A DNA stretch of 64,000 nt from Gemmatimonadaceae bacterium (lineage in GTDB: Bacteria; Gemmatimonadota; Gemmatimonadetes; Gemmatimonadales; Gemmatimonadaceae). Below the pieces are notes generated by a model. It was not told the origin of the DNA, ran no database searches, and saw nothing but the letters and a program-made list of their open reading frames with translations. Positions 56,016-64,000 of the stretch are shown piece by piece. Location of the stretch: positions 1 through 64,000 of the forward strand of contig JACMPK010000025.1 of assembly GCA_014377535.1 (NCBI GenBank), read 5' to 3'. The first letter of the stretch is position 1; every line of letters begins with the position of its first letter. The translations under genes were made by a program, and so were the position numbers.

Positions 56016-57154
56016 CGAACCTTCAGCGTGCCCAATGCGAGGAAAGCGCACAGAATGCCGATGATCCAGAATCGTACGACCACCTGCGTCTCGGGCCAGC
56101 CCTTCATCTCGAAGTGATGATGGAGTGGCGCACGCAGGAACACCCGATGTTTCTGCGCGAACTCGAGCCCGAACTTCCGCCGCCGGTACTTGAACACGGA
56201 GCGCTGCAGGATCACGCTCACGACCTCGGCCACGAACACCGCGCCGACGATGGCGAGCAGGAACTCGCTTTTGAGCAGGATCGCGACTGCGCCGATTGCG
56301 CCGCCGAGTGCGAGTGAACCCGTGTCACCCATGAAGACCTGTGCGGGGAACGCGTTGAACCAGAGGAAGCCGATCAGCGCGCCGAACATCGCGGCACAGA
56401 AGATCGTCAGTTCGCCGGCGCCGCGCAGGTAGAAGAGCTGCAGGTAGCCACTGACGTCGATGCGCCCCATGGCATAGGCGTACACCGCGAAGGTCACCGC
56501 GGCGATGGCGCACAGACCGGCCGCAAGTCCATCGAGACCATCAGTGAAGTTCACGGCATTACTCGCACCCGAGAGGATGAACGTGACGAAAGGCACGTAC
56601 AACCACGCGAAGCCGACCGACATCGGCACAATTAGCACGTACTTGAAGAACGGCAACGTGGTGGACGCGCCCGGCAGCGTGCTGATCGGATCGAGCCACA
56701 GATATGTCCCCAGTGCGACGCCGATCACGATCTGCCCGAACAGCTTGTAGCGCTCCACGAGTCCCTCGTTCTTCTCGCCAAGCCGCTTCTGTCGAAGCTT
56801 CAGGTAATCGTCGAGAAAGCCGATGCCGCCCATGGCCGCCATCACCACCATCGCCAGCATCACGTAGCGATTGTCGAGCTTCGCCCAGAGCAGCGTCGGC
56901 GCGATGGTCGCGGCAAGAATGATCAGCCCACCCATCGTCGGCGTGGTGCCCTTGGCCTGGTGCGAATCGGGCGTGCCTTCGCGCACCACCTGATGCAATG
57001 CCATGGACCGCAGGCGCGCGATGATCAGCGGTCCGATGAGGAACGCCATCAACAGCGCCGTGACGGCAGCACCGACCGCGCGGAAGCTGATGTAATAAAA
57101 GAGCCGGAACGGCTCCCAGTATGGCTGGAGCGGAGCGAGGAGATGAAACAGCAC
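56012..57154 (-). CDS. mraY: Phospho-N-acetylmuramoyl-pentapeptide transferase
   Basis: Integral membrane enzyme (380 aa, GTG start) forming lipid I on undecaprenyl phosphate. About ten membrane spans with the catalytic aspartates in GGIGFLDDYLK and SNAVNFTDGLDGLAAG, plus PTMGGL near the N-terminus and the C-terminal APLHHHFEMKGWPETQVVVRFW that is diagnostic for MraY. It starts 21 bp after murF. Confidence 0.97.
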   Translation of the reverse strand: MLFHLLAPLQPYWEPFRLFYYISFRAVGAAVTALLMAFLIGPLIIARLRSMALHQVVREGTPDSHQAKGTTPTMGGLIILAATIAPTLLWAKLDNRYVMLAMVVMAAMGGIGFLDDYLKLRQKRLGEKNEGLVERYKLFGQIVIGVALGTYLWLDPISTLPGASTTLPFFKYVLIVPMSVGFAWLYVPFVTFILSGASNAVNFTDGLDGLAAGLCAIAAVTFAVYAYAMGRIDVSGYLQLFYLRGAGELTIFCAAMFGALIGFLWFNAFPAQVFMGDTGSLALGGAIGAVAILLKSEFLLAIVGAVFVAEVVSVILQRSVFKYRRRKFGLEFAQKHRVFLRAPLHHHFEMKGWPETQVVVRFWIIGILCAFLALGTLKVR

Positions 57155-57175
57155 GTCGGGGGGTCGTGGTGTGGG

Positions 57176-58594
57176 TCAGGAGGCCGCAGTGGCCCAGCGG
57201 GTGATCGGTGCGACGAGTCGTTCGAGACTTACGCCGCGCGAGCCTTTCAGCAGGACTGCCGCATTGCGCGCGCAGCGCCGCAGCAGTTCCTCCTCGGCAG
57301 CCGGCGCATCGTCGGCGAGAATCAGGCGGGGATCATCGGGCGCGACGCGGCGCAGTGCCGCCGCGACGTCGCCGATGCCGACGATCACGGCCAGCGGTCG
57401 TGCGATGGCATCGCGTGCAATCGCATCATGCATGGCATCGGCGGCGGCACCCAGCTCACGCATCGTTCCCAGGATCGCGACGAGCGGACGTCCCGTGCCC
57501 ACGGCCTCGAGCAGGTCCAGTGCCGCACGCACCGACGGCGGGTTTGCGTTGTAGGCATCATTCACGAGCAGCGCGTCGCCCACGCGGTCGACGGCGGCGC
57601 GCATCGACGGCGGCACCATGCGCGAAAGGCCAGTCTGCATCTGCGGCAGCGTGACGCCGAAGCCGCGGCAGACCGTGACGGCGAGCATCGCGTTGCGCAG
57701 GTTGTGCACGCCACGCAGCGGAATGTGCAGTTCCCCGTCCTCGAACATGAGCGTGCCACTGCCATCCGGCTCGAGCTGCCACCGCAGTGGCTGCATGTGA
57801 CCATCGTCAAGCCCGGCAATCACGACCTGCTGTACATCGCCGCGAACGGCAGCGGCCACTTCCGGATGTGTAGCCGGCGTGACGACGACCGGCACGTTCA
57901 GCGTGAGCTCGAGCTCCTCGCGCAGCACACCCGCGATGTCGCCCAGCCCTTCGAGATGTTCCTCCCCGATGGACGTGATCACCGTGACATCGGGCGCGAT
58001 GATGGCACGCAGGCGTGCAATTTCGCCGGGCATGTTGGTGCCGGCCTCGATCACGGCCAGATCGGCGTGATCAGGCACGGACAACAGCGTGAGCGGCACA
58101 CCGATCTCGTTGTTCAAATTGCCCGGCGTCGCATGCACCTCGTACGCCCCGGACAGCATCGCCGCCAGCATCGCCTTCGTGCTGGTCTTGCCATTCGAGC
58201 CGCCGATCGCAATCACCGGCTTGCCCCAGGCGCGACGGCGGAAGTTTGCCAAGGCACCCAGCGCGACGCGGGTGTCGTGCACCACGTAGACCGGCACGCC
58301 GAGGTTTGCTGCGCGTGCAGCATCGTTGATGACGAGCGCCGACGCACCGGCTGCGACGGCGTCGGCCAGAAAATCATGCGCGTCGAACTGCTCGCCCTGA
58401 AGCGCGACAAAGAGCGTATCGGGCACGATGCGGCGGGTGTCGGTGCTGACGCCGCGGAACTCGGGCGCGCCGCGCGGCAGCGGGATCGTGGCGCACGCCT
58501 CGAGCGCCGTCGCCACGCGATCCATGGTCCAGAAGGCGCGACCGGTCGACGTGTACGGCACGTCACTGGCGAGTGGTGAGCGCGCGGTGGTCAT
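57176..58594 (-). CDS. murF: UDP-N-acetylmuramoyl-tripeptide-D-alanyl-D-alanine ligase
   Basis: Adds D-Ala-D-Ala to the UDP-MurNAc-tripeptide; 472 aa. Features: FRGVSTDTRRIVPDTLFVALQGEQFDAHDF in the N-terminal domain, P-loop AIGGSNGKTSTKAM, TPGNLNNEIGVPLTLL, and LVNDAYNANPPSVRAALDLL in the C-terminal half, all typical of MurF. Overlaps murE by 4 bp. Confidence 0.96.
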   Translation of the reverse strand: MTTARSPLASDVPYTSTGRAFWTMDRVATALEACATIPLPRGAPEFRGVSTDTRRIVPDTLFVALQGEQFDAHDFLADAVAAGASALVINDAARAANLGVPVYVVHDTRVALGALANFRRRAWGKPVIAIGGSNGKTSTKAMLAAMLSGAYEVHATPGNLNNEIGVPLTLLSVPDHADLAVIEAGTNMPGEIARLRAIIAPDVTVITSIGEEHLEGLGDIAGVLREELELTLNVPVVVTPATHPEVAAAVRGDVQQVVIAGLDDGHMQPLRWQLEPDGSGTLMFEDGELHIPLRGVHNLRNAMLAVTVCRGFGVTLPQMQTGLSRMVPPSMRAAVDRVGDALLVNDAYNANPPSVRAALDLLEAVGTGRPLVAILGTMRELGAAADAMHDAIARDAIARPLAVIVGIGDVAAALRRVAPDDPRLILADDAPAAEEELLRRCARNAAVLLKGSRGVSLERLVAPITRWATAAS

Positions 58595-60078
58595 TGCGCC
58601 GCCGTCAGTGCTGCCACGATGCCAGCCACGATCTCTGCCTCGTCGAACGGATGACTGGTGGTGCCGCGAATCTGGTAGGTCTCATGACCCTTGCCGGCGA
58701 GCAGCACGAGGTCATCGGGACCGGCCATCGTGATGGCTTGCGTGATGGCCTTCAGGCGATCCTGCTCGCGCACGATGGTCTCGAGCGGCATGCCGGCCAC
58801 GATGTCGTCGATGATGCGGGCCGGATCTTCGGTGCGCGGGTTGTCGCTGGTCACGATGCAGACGTCGGCGAGGCTTGCCGCGACGCGACCCATGTCCGGG
58901 CGCTTGCCGCGATCGCGATCGCCACCGGCACCGAAGACCACGATCACGCGTCCCGTCGCGAACGGGCGCACCGACTGCAGTGCGCGCTGCAGCGCATCGG
59001 GAGTGTGTGCATAGTCGCGCAGCACCGCCGGCGTCGTGCTCAGTCGCTCGAGCCGACCGGGGACCTGCGGCATGGCAGACAGTCTGGATGCGACGACCGA
59101 CAACGGCAGACCGAGTCCGATGCACACGGCTGCGACGCCAACTGCGTTGTCGACCTGGAAGTCGCCGAGCAGCGGAAGCTGCACCTTCACCGCACCGGTC
59201 GAGGGTGCGTGCAGCGAAAAGCTGCTGCCGACATTCGTGAATTTGATGCGACGTGCGTAGACGTCTGCGACGTGCGCACCGGCGGAGTACCGCACGCGAC
59301 GATGCGGCGTGGGCGGCAACGCGTCCCACGCAGGATCATCGGCGTTCGTGATCACGCACGCGGCGTCGGTGAGCTGGTCCAGCAGCATGGCCTTGGCGTG
59401 GAAATATGCCGCCATGGTGCCATGATAATCGATGTGGTCGCGCGTGAAGTTGGTGAACAGCGCGGCATCGAAACGCAGCCCGTCCAGTCGGTGCTGATGC
59501 AGCGCATGTGAACTCGCCTCGAGGGCCACCCAGTGCACGCCCGCGTCGCACAGCTCGCGCAGCAGCTTCTGCAGCTCGACCGGCCCCGGCGTCGTGGGGC
59601 CGTCGCCGCCGGGATGTGCGCGCCCCGCGGCGCCGATCAGCACACCGAGTGTCCCGATCGATGCGGCCGGCTGCGCCTCGGTCGAGAGAAGGCAGCGGAG
59701 CATGCTCACAGACGTCGTCTTGCCGTTCGTGCCGGTGACGGCAACGAGACTCAGCTGCGACGCAGGCTCACCGTACCACGCCGCTGCCGCCACGGCGACC
59801 GCGCGCCGCGTATCCGAAACGATGATCGCCGGCAGATCTGTCGAGGCCGCGTCGCTGACGATCGCTGCCGCCGCGCCGGCGATAGCCGCCTGCGGCAGGA
59901 ACTCGTGTCCATTGCGCGTACTGCCATGCACCGCGACGAAGAGCGCGCCGTCAGTGACAGCACGGCTGTCGGCGGTGATCGCGGCAAATTGCGCAGGGAG
60001 TGTGCCCCGCACTGCCTGCAGTAATCCGGCGCGTTGCAAGGCGTCGGTGATGATACCGGCATTCACGGACGCGTTCAT
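58591..60078 (-). CDS. murE: UDP-MurNAc-L-Ala-D-Glu:meso-diaminopimelate ligase
   Basis: Adds the third residue of the stem peptide; 495 aa. P-loop VTGTNGKTTSVSML; the specificity motif DNPR (TSDNPRTEDPARI) indicates meso-diaminopimelate rather than lysine as the amino acid, as expected for a Gram-negative-type wall. SSHALHQHRLDG and FTRDHIDYHGT are conserved. Overlaps ftsI and murF by 4 bp. Confidence 0.96.
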   Translation of the reverse strand: MNASVNAGIITDALQRAGLLQAVRGTLPAQFAAITADSRAVTDGALFVAVHGSTRNGHEFLPQAAIAGAAAAIVSDAASTDLPAIIVSDTRRAVAVAAAAWYGEPASQLSLVAVTGTNGKTTSVSMLRCLLSTEAQPAASIGTLGVLIGAAGRAHPGGDGPTTPGPVELQKLLRELCDAGVHWVALEASSHALHQHRLDGLRFDAALFTNFTRDHIDYHGTMAAYFHAKAMLLDQLTDAACVITNADDPAWDALPPTPHRRVRYSAGAHVADVYARRIKFTNVGSSFSLHAPSTGAVKVQLPLLGDFQVDNAVGVAAVCIGLGLPLSVVASRLSAMPQVPGRLERLSTTPAVLRDYAHTPDALQRALQSVRPFATGRVIVVFGAGGDRDRGKRPDMGRVAASLADVCIVTSDNPRTEDPARIIDDIVAGMPLETIVREQDRLKAITQAITMAGPDDLVLLAGKGHETYQIRGTTSHPFDEAEIVAGIVAALTAAQ

Positions 60079-62105
60079 GGTGCGCGGTGCAGCGTGACGA
60101 TCGTGCCGGGCAGCACCGTCGCGCCCGCCGCTGGTGACGTGCCGGCGGGAGCGAGCGAGTCGAGCACTACGCGAAATCCCTGCTCGTGCAGCAGGAACAG
60201 TGCATCGCGCATCTGCAACCCGCTCACATCAGGCACGCGTCGCACGCGCGACGGCGGGGCCAGTGTGGCGTTGCGCGCAGGCGCAATCGCCATCAAGTAC
60301 GGGACGGCACCATCGAGCGAATCGAGTCGCGCCCGTCGGCCCACGCGGATCGCGGGTGCCGACCGGACCGCAGCTTCCGCAAGTGCGAGCGAGTCCGGCG
60401 CGACGACCAGCGCGGGCAGCACCTGGCCGGCCAGCTCGCGACGATTGATCGCCGTGCGCGTCGATGCGAATGCGCCCTCGATGATCAGCTTCAGGATCGG
60501 TGCGGCAACGAGCCCGCCGTAGATCTGCCCTCCGCGCGGCCGATCGAGCTTGGCGAGGATCACGAGTTGCGGTGCGTCAGCGGGGAACAGTCCGATGAAG
60601 CTTGCCGTGTAGTCGCCGGAGTCGTAGCTGCCATTGCGCAGTAACTTCGTGGTGCCCGACTTCCCTGCCAGCGCGAACTTCGTCAACGCCGCGCTCTTGC
60701 CAGTGCCTTCCGTGATCGTGTGCTTGAGCACTTCACGCATCGCCTTCGCGACCGACGGCGAGAACACGCGTCGCACGACACGCGGGCGATGTCGCCACCG
60801 CACCGTCCCGTCCGGATTGCGAATCTCGCGCACCAGCGTGGGCTCCATCAGCAGGCCGTCATTCGCGATGGCGCCATACGCGAGCGCGAGCTGCAGTGGT
60901 GTCACGGTCAGCTCGTAGCCCATCGCCAGCGACGAGGGCGTGAACTGATCCCATCGCCCAAAGGCACGCAACCGTCCCGCCGACTCGCCTGGATACGACA
61001 GGCCGGTATACGCACCGAAGCCGAGGTTGCGCAGCAGCTCGTAGTGCACGCGATTCGGCATGCGGTCCCGCAGCGTGACGATACCGATGTTGCTGGACTG
61101 CGCGAGCACCTCGGTCACACTCATGCGCGGTGCGACATGTGCATCGGTAATCTTGCGGATCCCGCGATAATTCAACGAGCCGTTGTGCGTGTTGATCACT
61201 TCGTCGGGACTTGTGCGGCCGTCGGCGATCAGTTGCGCGACGATGAACGGCTTGAGCGTGGAACCTGGCTCGTAGGGATCGGTGACGGCGGTGAGCTTGG
61301 TGGCCACGCCGCTGCGTGTGCGGCTGGCCAACGCGACGATCTCGCCTGAGCGTGGATCGAGCACCACCACGTCACCACCATCGGCACCGTTCGCGGTCAC
61401 CGCAGTCTCGAGCGCGCGTTCGGCGATATCCTGTAGCGCGTAATTCAGCGACAGCGTCAGCTCGCTGCCCGGAATCGGCGCGACGATCGGCGCATCAGGC
61501 GATTCCAGCCGGTCACCACGCCCGGTCTTGATCATCTGGCGCGATCCGGTGATGCCCTGCAGCAACGAATCCAGCGAAAGCTCCAGGCCACTGATCGCGC
61601 GATTGCCATCGAGGCCGCCGACAACGGCGCGCACGCCGCGTGACTGGATTGCCATCAGGCGCGCCATCTCGTACGTCACGGTCACGCCGCGCATGCCGAT
61701 CATGGCGCTGGCATCCGAGACGGGATATTGGCCGGGCAGATTGATCCACTTGCGCGTGGTGTCGAGCGCGCGGCGTGCGTAGACAGGCGGTGCCTTCAAC
61801 TGCTTGAGCGTACGCGCCAGCGTCGCACGGTCGACGCGACGGATCTCGCGCGGCGCGATGCTGAACGACACGAGTTCGCGGCTCTCGACCAGCGGCATGC
61901 CGGTCGCATCGATCATCCGTCCGCGCGGCGCTGGCAGTCGCTCGAGGCGCGTCTGCTGTCGTGCGGCGATCTCGGTCCACTTGCGACCGTTGAGCAGCTG
62001 CACGTCGGCGGCCTTCACGAGGATGGCGAGTGCGAACAGCGCAATACCCCACTCCACCAGCGTGAACCGGTCACGCAAGCCGCGCAGCCGTTCACGGAGC
62101 GACAC
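60075..62105 (-). CDS. ftsI: Septal transpeptidase FtsI/PBP with C-terminal PASTA domain
   Basis: Class B penicillin-binding protein, 676 aa from GTG 62105. One N-terminal membrane helix (about 17-34), a dimerisation/pedestal domain, and the transpeptidase domain with the active-site Ser282 in GSTLKPF (SxxK), SxN at 337-339 (QSSNIG) and the KSG triad at 482-484. The last 60-70 residues (from about 610, RRVPDVSGLQMRDALFLLHEQGF) form one PASTA domain, found in Gram-positive PBP2x/SpoVD and in some other phyla but absent from E. coli FtsI. Overlaps ftsL by 14 bp. Confidence 0.95.
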   Translation of the reverse strand: MSLRERLRGLRDRFTLVEWGIALFALAILVKAADVQLLNGRKWTEIAARQQTRLERLPAPRGRMIDATGMPLVESRELVSFSIAPREIRRVDRATLARTLKQLKAPPVYARRALDTTRKWINLPGQYPVSDASAMIGMRGVTVTYEMARLMAIQSRGVRAVVGGLDGNRAISGLELSLDSLLQGITGSRQMIKTGRGDRLESPDAPIVAPIPGSELTLSLNYALQDIAERALETAVTANGADGGDVVVLDPRSGEIVALASRTRSGVATKLTAVTDPYEPGSTLKPFIVAQLIADGRTSPDEVINTHNGSLNYRGIRKITDAHVAPRMSVTEVLAQSSNIGIVTLRDRMPNRVHYELLRNLGFGAYTGLSYPGESAGRLRAFGRWDQFTPSSLAMGYELTVTPLQLALAYGAIANDGLLMEPTLVREIRNPDGTVRWRHRPRVVRRVFSPSVAKAMREVLKHTITEGTGKSAALTKFALAGKSGTTKLLRNGSYDSGDYTASFIGLFPADAPQLVILAKLDRPRGGQIYGGLVAAPILKLIIEGAFASTRTAINRRELAGQVLPALVVAPDSLALAEAAVRSAPAIRVGRRARLDSLDGAVPYLMAIAPARNATLAPPSRVRRVPDVSGLQMRDALFLLHEQGFRVVLDSLAPAGTSPAAGATVLPGTIVTLHRAP

Positions 62106-62409
62106 GCGGCACCTCCGTCACCTGCAGGTCGATGACTTGCGTGTCGGCTGGCACGCGCATGCCGAGCGTCGACTCCACCAACGGCGCGAGCCGATTGCGG
62201 CTCGAGGCCGAACGGATCTCCGACTCGAGCTTGATGACTTCGCCGCTCAACTGCGTGCGCGTACGCTCGATGCCGCTCAGATCACGCTGAAGCGCACGCC
62301 CCCACGACCGGCGCCCGATGACGGAGATGGTCACGAGGAAAAACCCCACGAGTGCCAGCGCGACGGTCGTGCGACCGCGACGACGCGGGGCTACCCGGCG
62401 CGTTGCCAT
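62092..62409 (-). CDS. ftsL: Cell division protein FtsL-like
   Basis: 105 aa bitopic protein: Arg-rich cytoplasmic N-terminus (MATRRVAPRRRGR), a membrane helix at about 15-32 (TVALALVGFFLVTISVIG), then a coiled-coil region (RDLSGIERTRTQLSGEVIKLESEIRSASSRNRL). Size, topology and position between rsmH and ftsI define FtsL; sequence identity in this family is always low. It overlaps rsmH by 19 bp and ftsI by 14 bp. Confidence 0.85.
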   Translation of the reverse strand: MATRRVAPRRRGRTTVALALVGFFLVTISVIGRRSWGRALQRDLSGIERTRTQLSGEVIKLESEIRSASSRNRLAPLVESTLGMRVPADTQVIDLQVTEVPRVAP

Positions 62410-63344
62410 AAACGCAGATGTGCGCTGCGAGCGCGGGGATTGAGCGCGATCTCCGCTGCATCAGCGAGGATCGCCTTGCGCACGGGCAGTGTGCCGAGCG
62501 CGATGCGATCGCACTGGCAGAATGGTGCCCGCGGCGGGCAGGAACAGGCCGCGCTCCACGCACGGAATGCATGCTTCACCAGCCGGTCCTCGCCGGAATG
62601 ATACGCCATCACCAGAAACAGCCCGCCCGGCGACAACCGTTCACGCAATACGGGAAGGGCGCGTGCGAGTCCGGTCAGCTCGTCATTGACGGCGATACGC
62701 AGTGCCTGAAAGAGTCGCGCGAAATCCGGCGGTCCCGACCGAGCGCCCAGCGTCGCGCGGATCGCATTGACGAAATCATCGCTCACGGCAAATGGGCGCA
62801 AGTCGCGACGTTCGGCAATGATACGCGCCAGCTTGTGCGCGCGCGGCTCGTCGCCGTACTCGCGGAACGCCTGCACCATGTCGGCTTCATCGGTGGTGTT
62901 CAACCACTCGGCGGCGCTCATGCCGCGACCGTCCATCCGCATGTCGAGCGGCGCGCCCATCCGGAACGAAAAGCCACGCGCGTCATCGTCGAGCTGACGC
63001 GACGAGACACCGAGGTCGAGCAGGATCGCGTCGAAGTGACGACCCTCAAGGTCTGCCACCGCATCGACGCCGGCATAGTTGCACTGGATGATCTCGAGTG
63101 AACCTGCGGCAAGCGCGTCATGCAGCCTGTCACTCGCGACCGCGATGGCCGCCGGATCACGATCGAGCGCCGTGACCTGCTTGCCGGCTGCGAGCAGCGC
63201 GGCCGCGTGTCCACCGCCGCCCAGCGTGCCGTCCAGCACCGTCAACGACGATGCGCATGCGCGCAGCACCGCGCTCACCATGACGGGGGCGTGGTACGGC
63301 GTGGCGAAGGCGAGAGCATTATCCGAAGCAGGCGCTGCGATCAT
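62391..63344 (-). CDS. rsmH: 16S rRNA (cytosine(1402)-N4)-methyltransferase
   Basis: RsmH (MraW) methylates C1402 in the ribosomal P site using S-adenosylmethionine. ATG 63344 gives 317 aa beginning near the conserved YHAPVM. Motif I is VLDGTLGGGGHAAALL, followed by TALDRDPAAIAVAS, LLDLGVSSRQLDDDARGFSFR, LDMRMD, ARLFQALRIAVNDEL and MAYHSGEDRLVKHAFR. It is the first gene of the dcw cluster; no mraZ lies upstream. A TAGATT hexamer at 63374-63379 (minus strand) is a possible -10, without a good -35. Confidence 0.97.
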   Translation of the reverse strand: MIAAPASDNALAFATPYHAPVMVSAVLRACASSLTVLDGTLGGGGHAAALLAAGKQVTALDRDPAAIAVASDRLHDALAAGSLEIIQCNYAGVDAVADLEGRHFDAILLDLGVSSRQLDDDARGFSFRMGAPLDMRMDGRGMSAAEWLNTTDEADMVQAFREYGDEPRAHKLARIIAERRDLRPFAVSDDFVNAIRATLGARSGPPDFARLFQALRIAVNDELTGLARALPVLRERLSPGGLFLVMAYHSGEDRLVKHAFRAWSAACSCPPRAPFCQCDRIALGTLPVRKAILADAAEIALNPRARSAHLRLWQRAG

Positions 63345-63426
63345 TCGAATGGTCGAGGGAGGGCCACGCGAACAATCTAGCGCGGCCACAAACAGAGAAA
63401 GCCAGCAGATACGCGTCCCAAACAAG

Positions 63427-63458
63427 CAACGCCCGCCGTCAGATGACGGCGGGCGTTG
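63427..63458 (-). terminator. Hairpin terminator after the TPR gene
   Basis: A perfect 14-bp stem (63427-63440 with 63445-63458) around an AGAT loop, followed on the minus strand by CTTGTTT. It lies 36 bp after the stop of the TPR gene and before rsmH, so it separates the two transcription units. Confidence 0.8.
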
Positions 63459-63493
63459 TCAAGCGCGACGCTCCCGCGCTCACCCCGTGCGAC

Positions 63494-64000
63494 CTACTTG
63501 CAGACGGCCTTTTCAGTCTGTGCAGCGGCGGGAGTCAGCTGTGCCAGCGCCTGCATCAACTGTCCTGCTGCCTGCGGTGCAAAACGCCCACCCGCCGGCA
63601 CGTTCAGTTGCGCGATCGCGAACTGCTCGCTGGCCTTCTTCACGAGCGCACAATTGCGAGTCTCCCCACCAGCCTTCAACAGGGCCTGACCGCGCTTCAC
63701 CGACACCGCGCCGATCAAAAACTTCGCCTGCTGACGACGCTCGGCGCTGGTCGCGTTCGCGTCGGCGAAAGTGAGAAAATTCACCACCGTCGCATAGTCC
63801 AGCTCCGGACTTTCCGGCTTCAGCTCACGCTGCATGGAATTACCGAACGACAAGGCTACATCACCAACCAGCGTACTGTCCACACCCTTGTCCGCGGCAA
63901 CGAGCGCTGCGTACGCGCTGTCCGGCTGCTTCAGGTCATTGTACAGCTGGGCCAGTTGCAGCTGGCCTTTCTCCACGTTCGGATTCAGCGCCAGCGCCTT
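63494..64000 (-). CDS. TPR-repeat protein, C-terminal part (cut by right edge)
   Basis: The frame is open to the window edge (168 codons visible). The first visible residues (KALALNPNVEKGQLQLAQLYNDLKQPDSAYAALVAA) look like a tetratricopeptide helix pair, and another helical pair follows around SAERRQQAKFLIGAVSVKRGQALLKAG. Two cysteines occur near the end (RNCALV and the final AVCK). The protein is Ala/Gln-rich and ends with K. Secretion cannot be judged because the N-terminus is missing. Function unknown. Confidence 0.75.
   Translation of the reverse strand, partial: KALALNPNVEKGQLQLAQLYNDLKQPDSAYAALVAADKGVDSTLVGDVALSFGNSMQRELKPESPELDYATVVNFLTFADANATSAERRQQAKFLIGAVSVKRGQALLKAGGETRNCALVKKASEQFAIAQLNVPAGGRFAPQAAGQLMQALAQLTPAAAQTEKAVCK

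Overview
This window reads as a stretch of chromosome from a high-GC, Gram-negative-type bacterium. It has beta-barrel outer-membrane proteins, lipoproteins and a meso-DAP-type MurE. The gene content, the frequent GTG starts, an FmdB-like protein without cysteines and the local gene order fit Gemmatimonadota best. That assignment is an inference, not proven by any marker here. I see no rRNA, tRNA, CRISPR array, insertion sequence, prophage or integration scar. The region is almost entirely core genome, densely packed, and adjacent genes often overlap by 4 bp (ATGA or GTGA).

Layout. Almost everything is on the minus strand and is transcribed from high to low coordinates, in three long runs. 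Run A (about 21.5 kb down to 1) reads: fmdB-like, argS, a PfkB sugar kinase, purM, a small outer-membrane protein, the riboflavin genes ribD-ribE-ribBA-ribH with nusB, a glycosyltransferase, hpf, hprK, a complete mannose-family PTS (EIIA, EIIB, EIIC, EIID, HPr, EI), metK, a DUF151 nuclease-family gene, an exported carboxypeptidase-regulatory-like protein, a FecCD-type ABC permease and ATPase, and recO (cut by the left edge). Run B (about 35.7 to 22.4 kb) reads: alr, deoB, cdd, a lipoprotein, an outer-membrane protein, two tRNA methylthiotransferases (mtaB-like and miaB), comEC, a small HExxH protein, fbp and the large chain of methylmalonyl-CoA mutase. Run C (63.3 to 40.7 kb) is the division and cell-wall (dcw) cluster rsmH-ftsL-ftsI-murE-murF-mraY-murD-ftsW-murG-murC-ftsQ-ftsA. 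A 659-bp gap with a terminator and a candidate promoter follows, then ftsZ, an M23 endopeptidase, a vWA-like membrane protein, ftsY and recG. The last 0.5 kb is the 3' end of a TPR gene, closed by a perfect 14-bp hairpin.

Plus-strand genes are few: msrA, mazG with a DinB-like gene, and a sensor histidine kinase translationally coupled to a lipoprotein. The kinase is divergent from asnS, and a perfect 9+9 bp inverted repeat in the shared promoter region overlaps a candidate -35 box of asnS.

How the genes work together. The PTS block combines sensing (HprK, HPr with both His15 and Ser46) with an apparently complete membrane complex of unknown substrate. Run C supplies most of lipid II synthesis, the septal synthase pair FtsW/FtsI and the FtsA/FtsZ scaffold. 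A MepM-like hydrolase sits directly behind ftsZ.

I did not find an obviously novel multi-gene system. The parts most worth a second look are the divergent PTS membrane subunits, the kinase-lipoprotein pair with its palindrome, the cysteine-less FmdB homologue, the split of ftsA from ftsZ, and several conserved-looking envelope proteins of unknown function.
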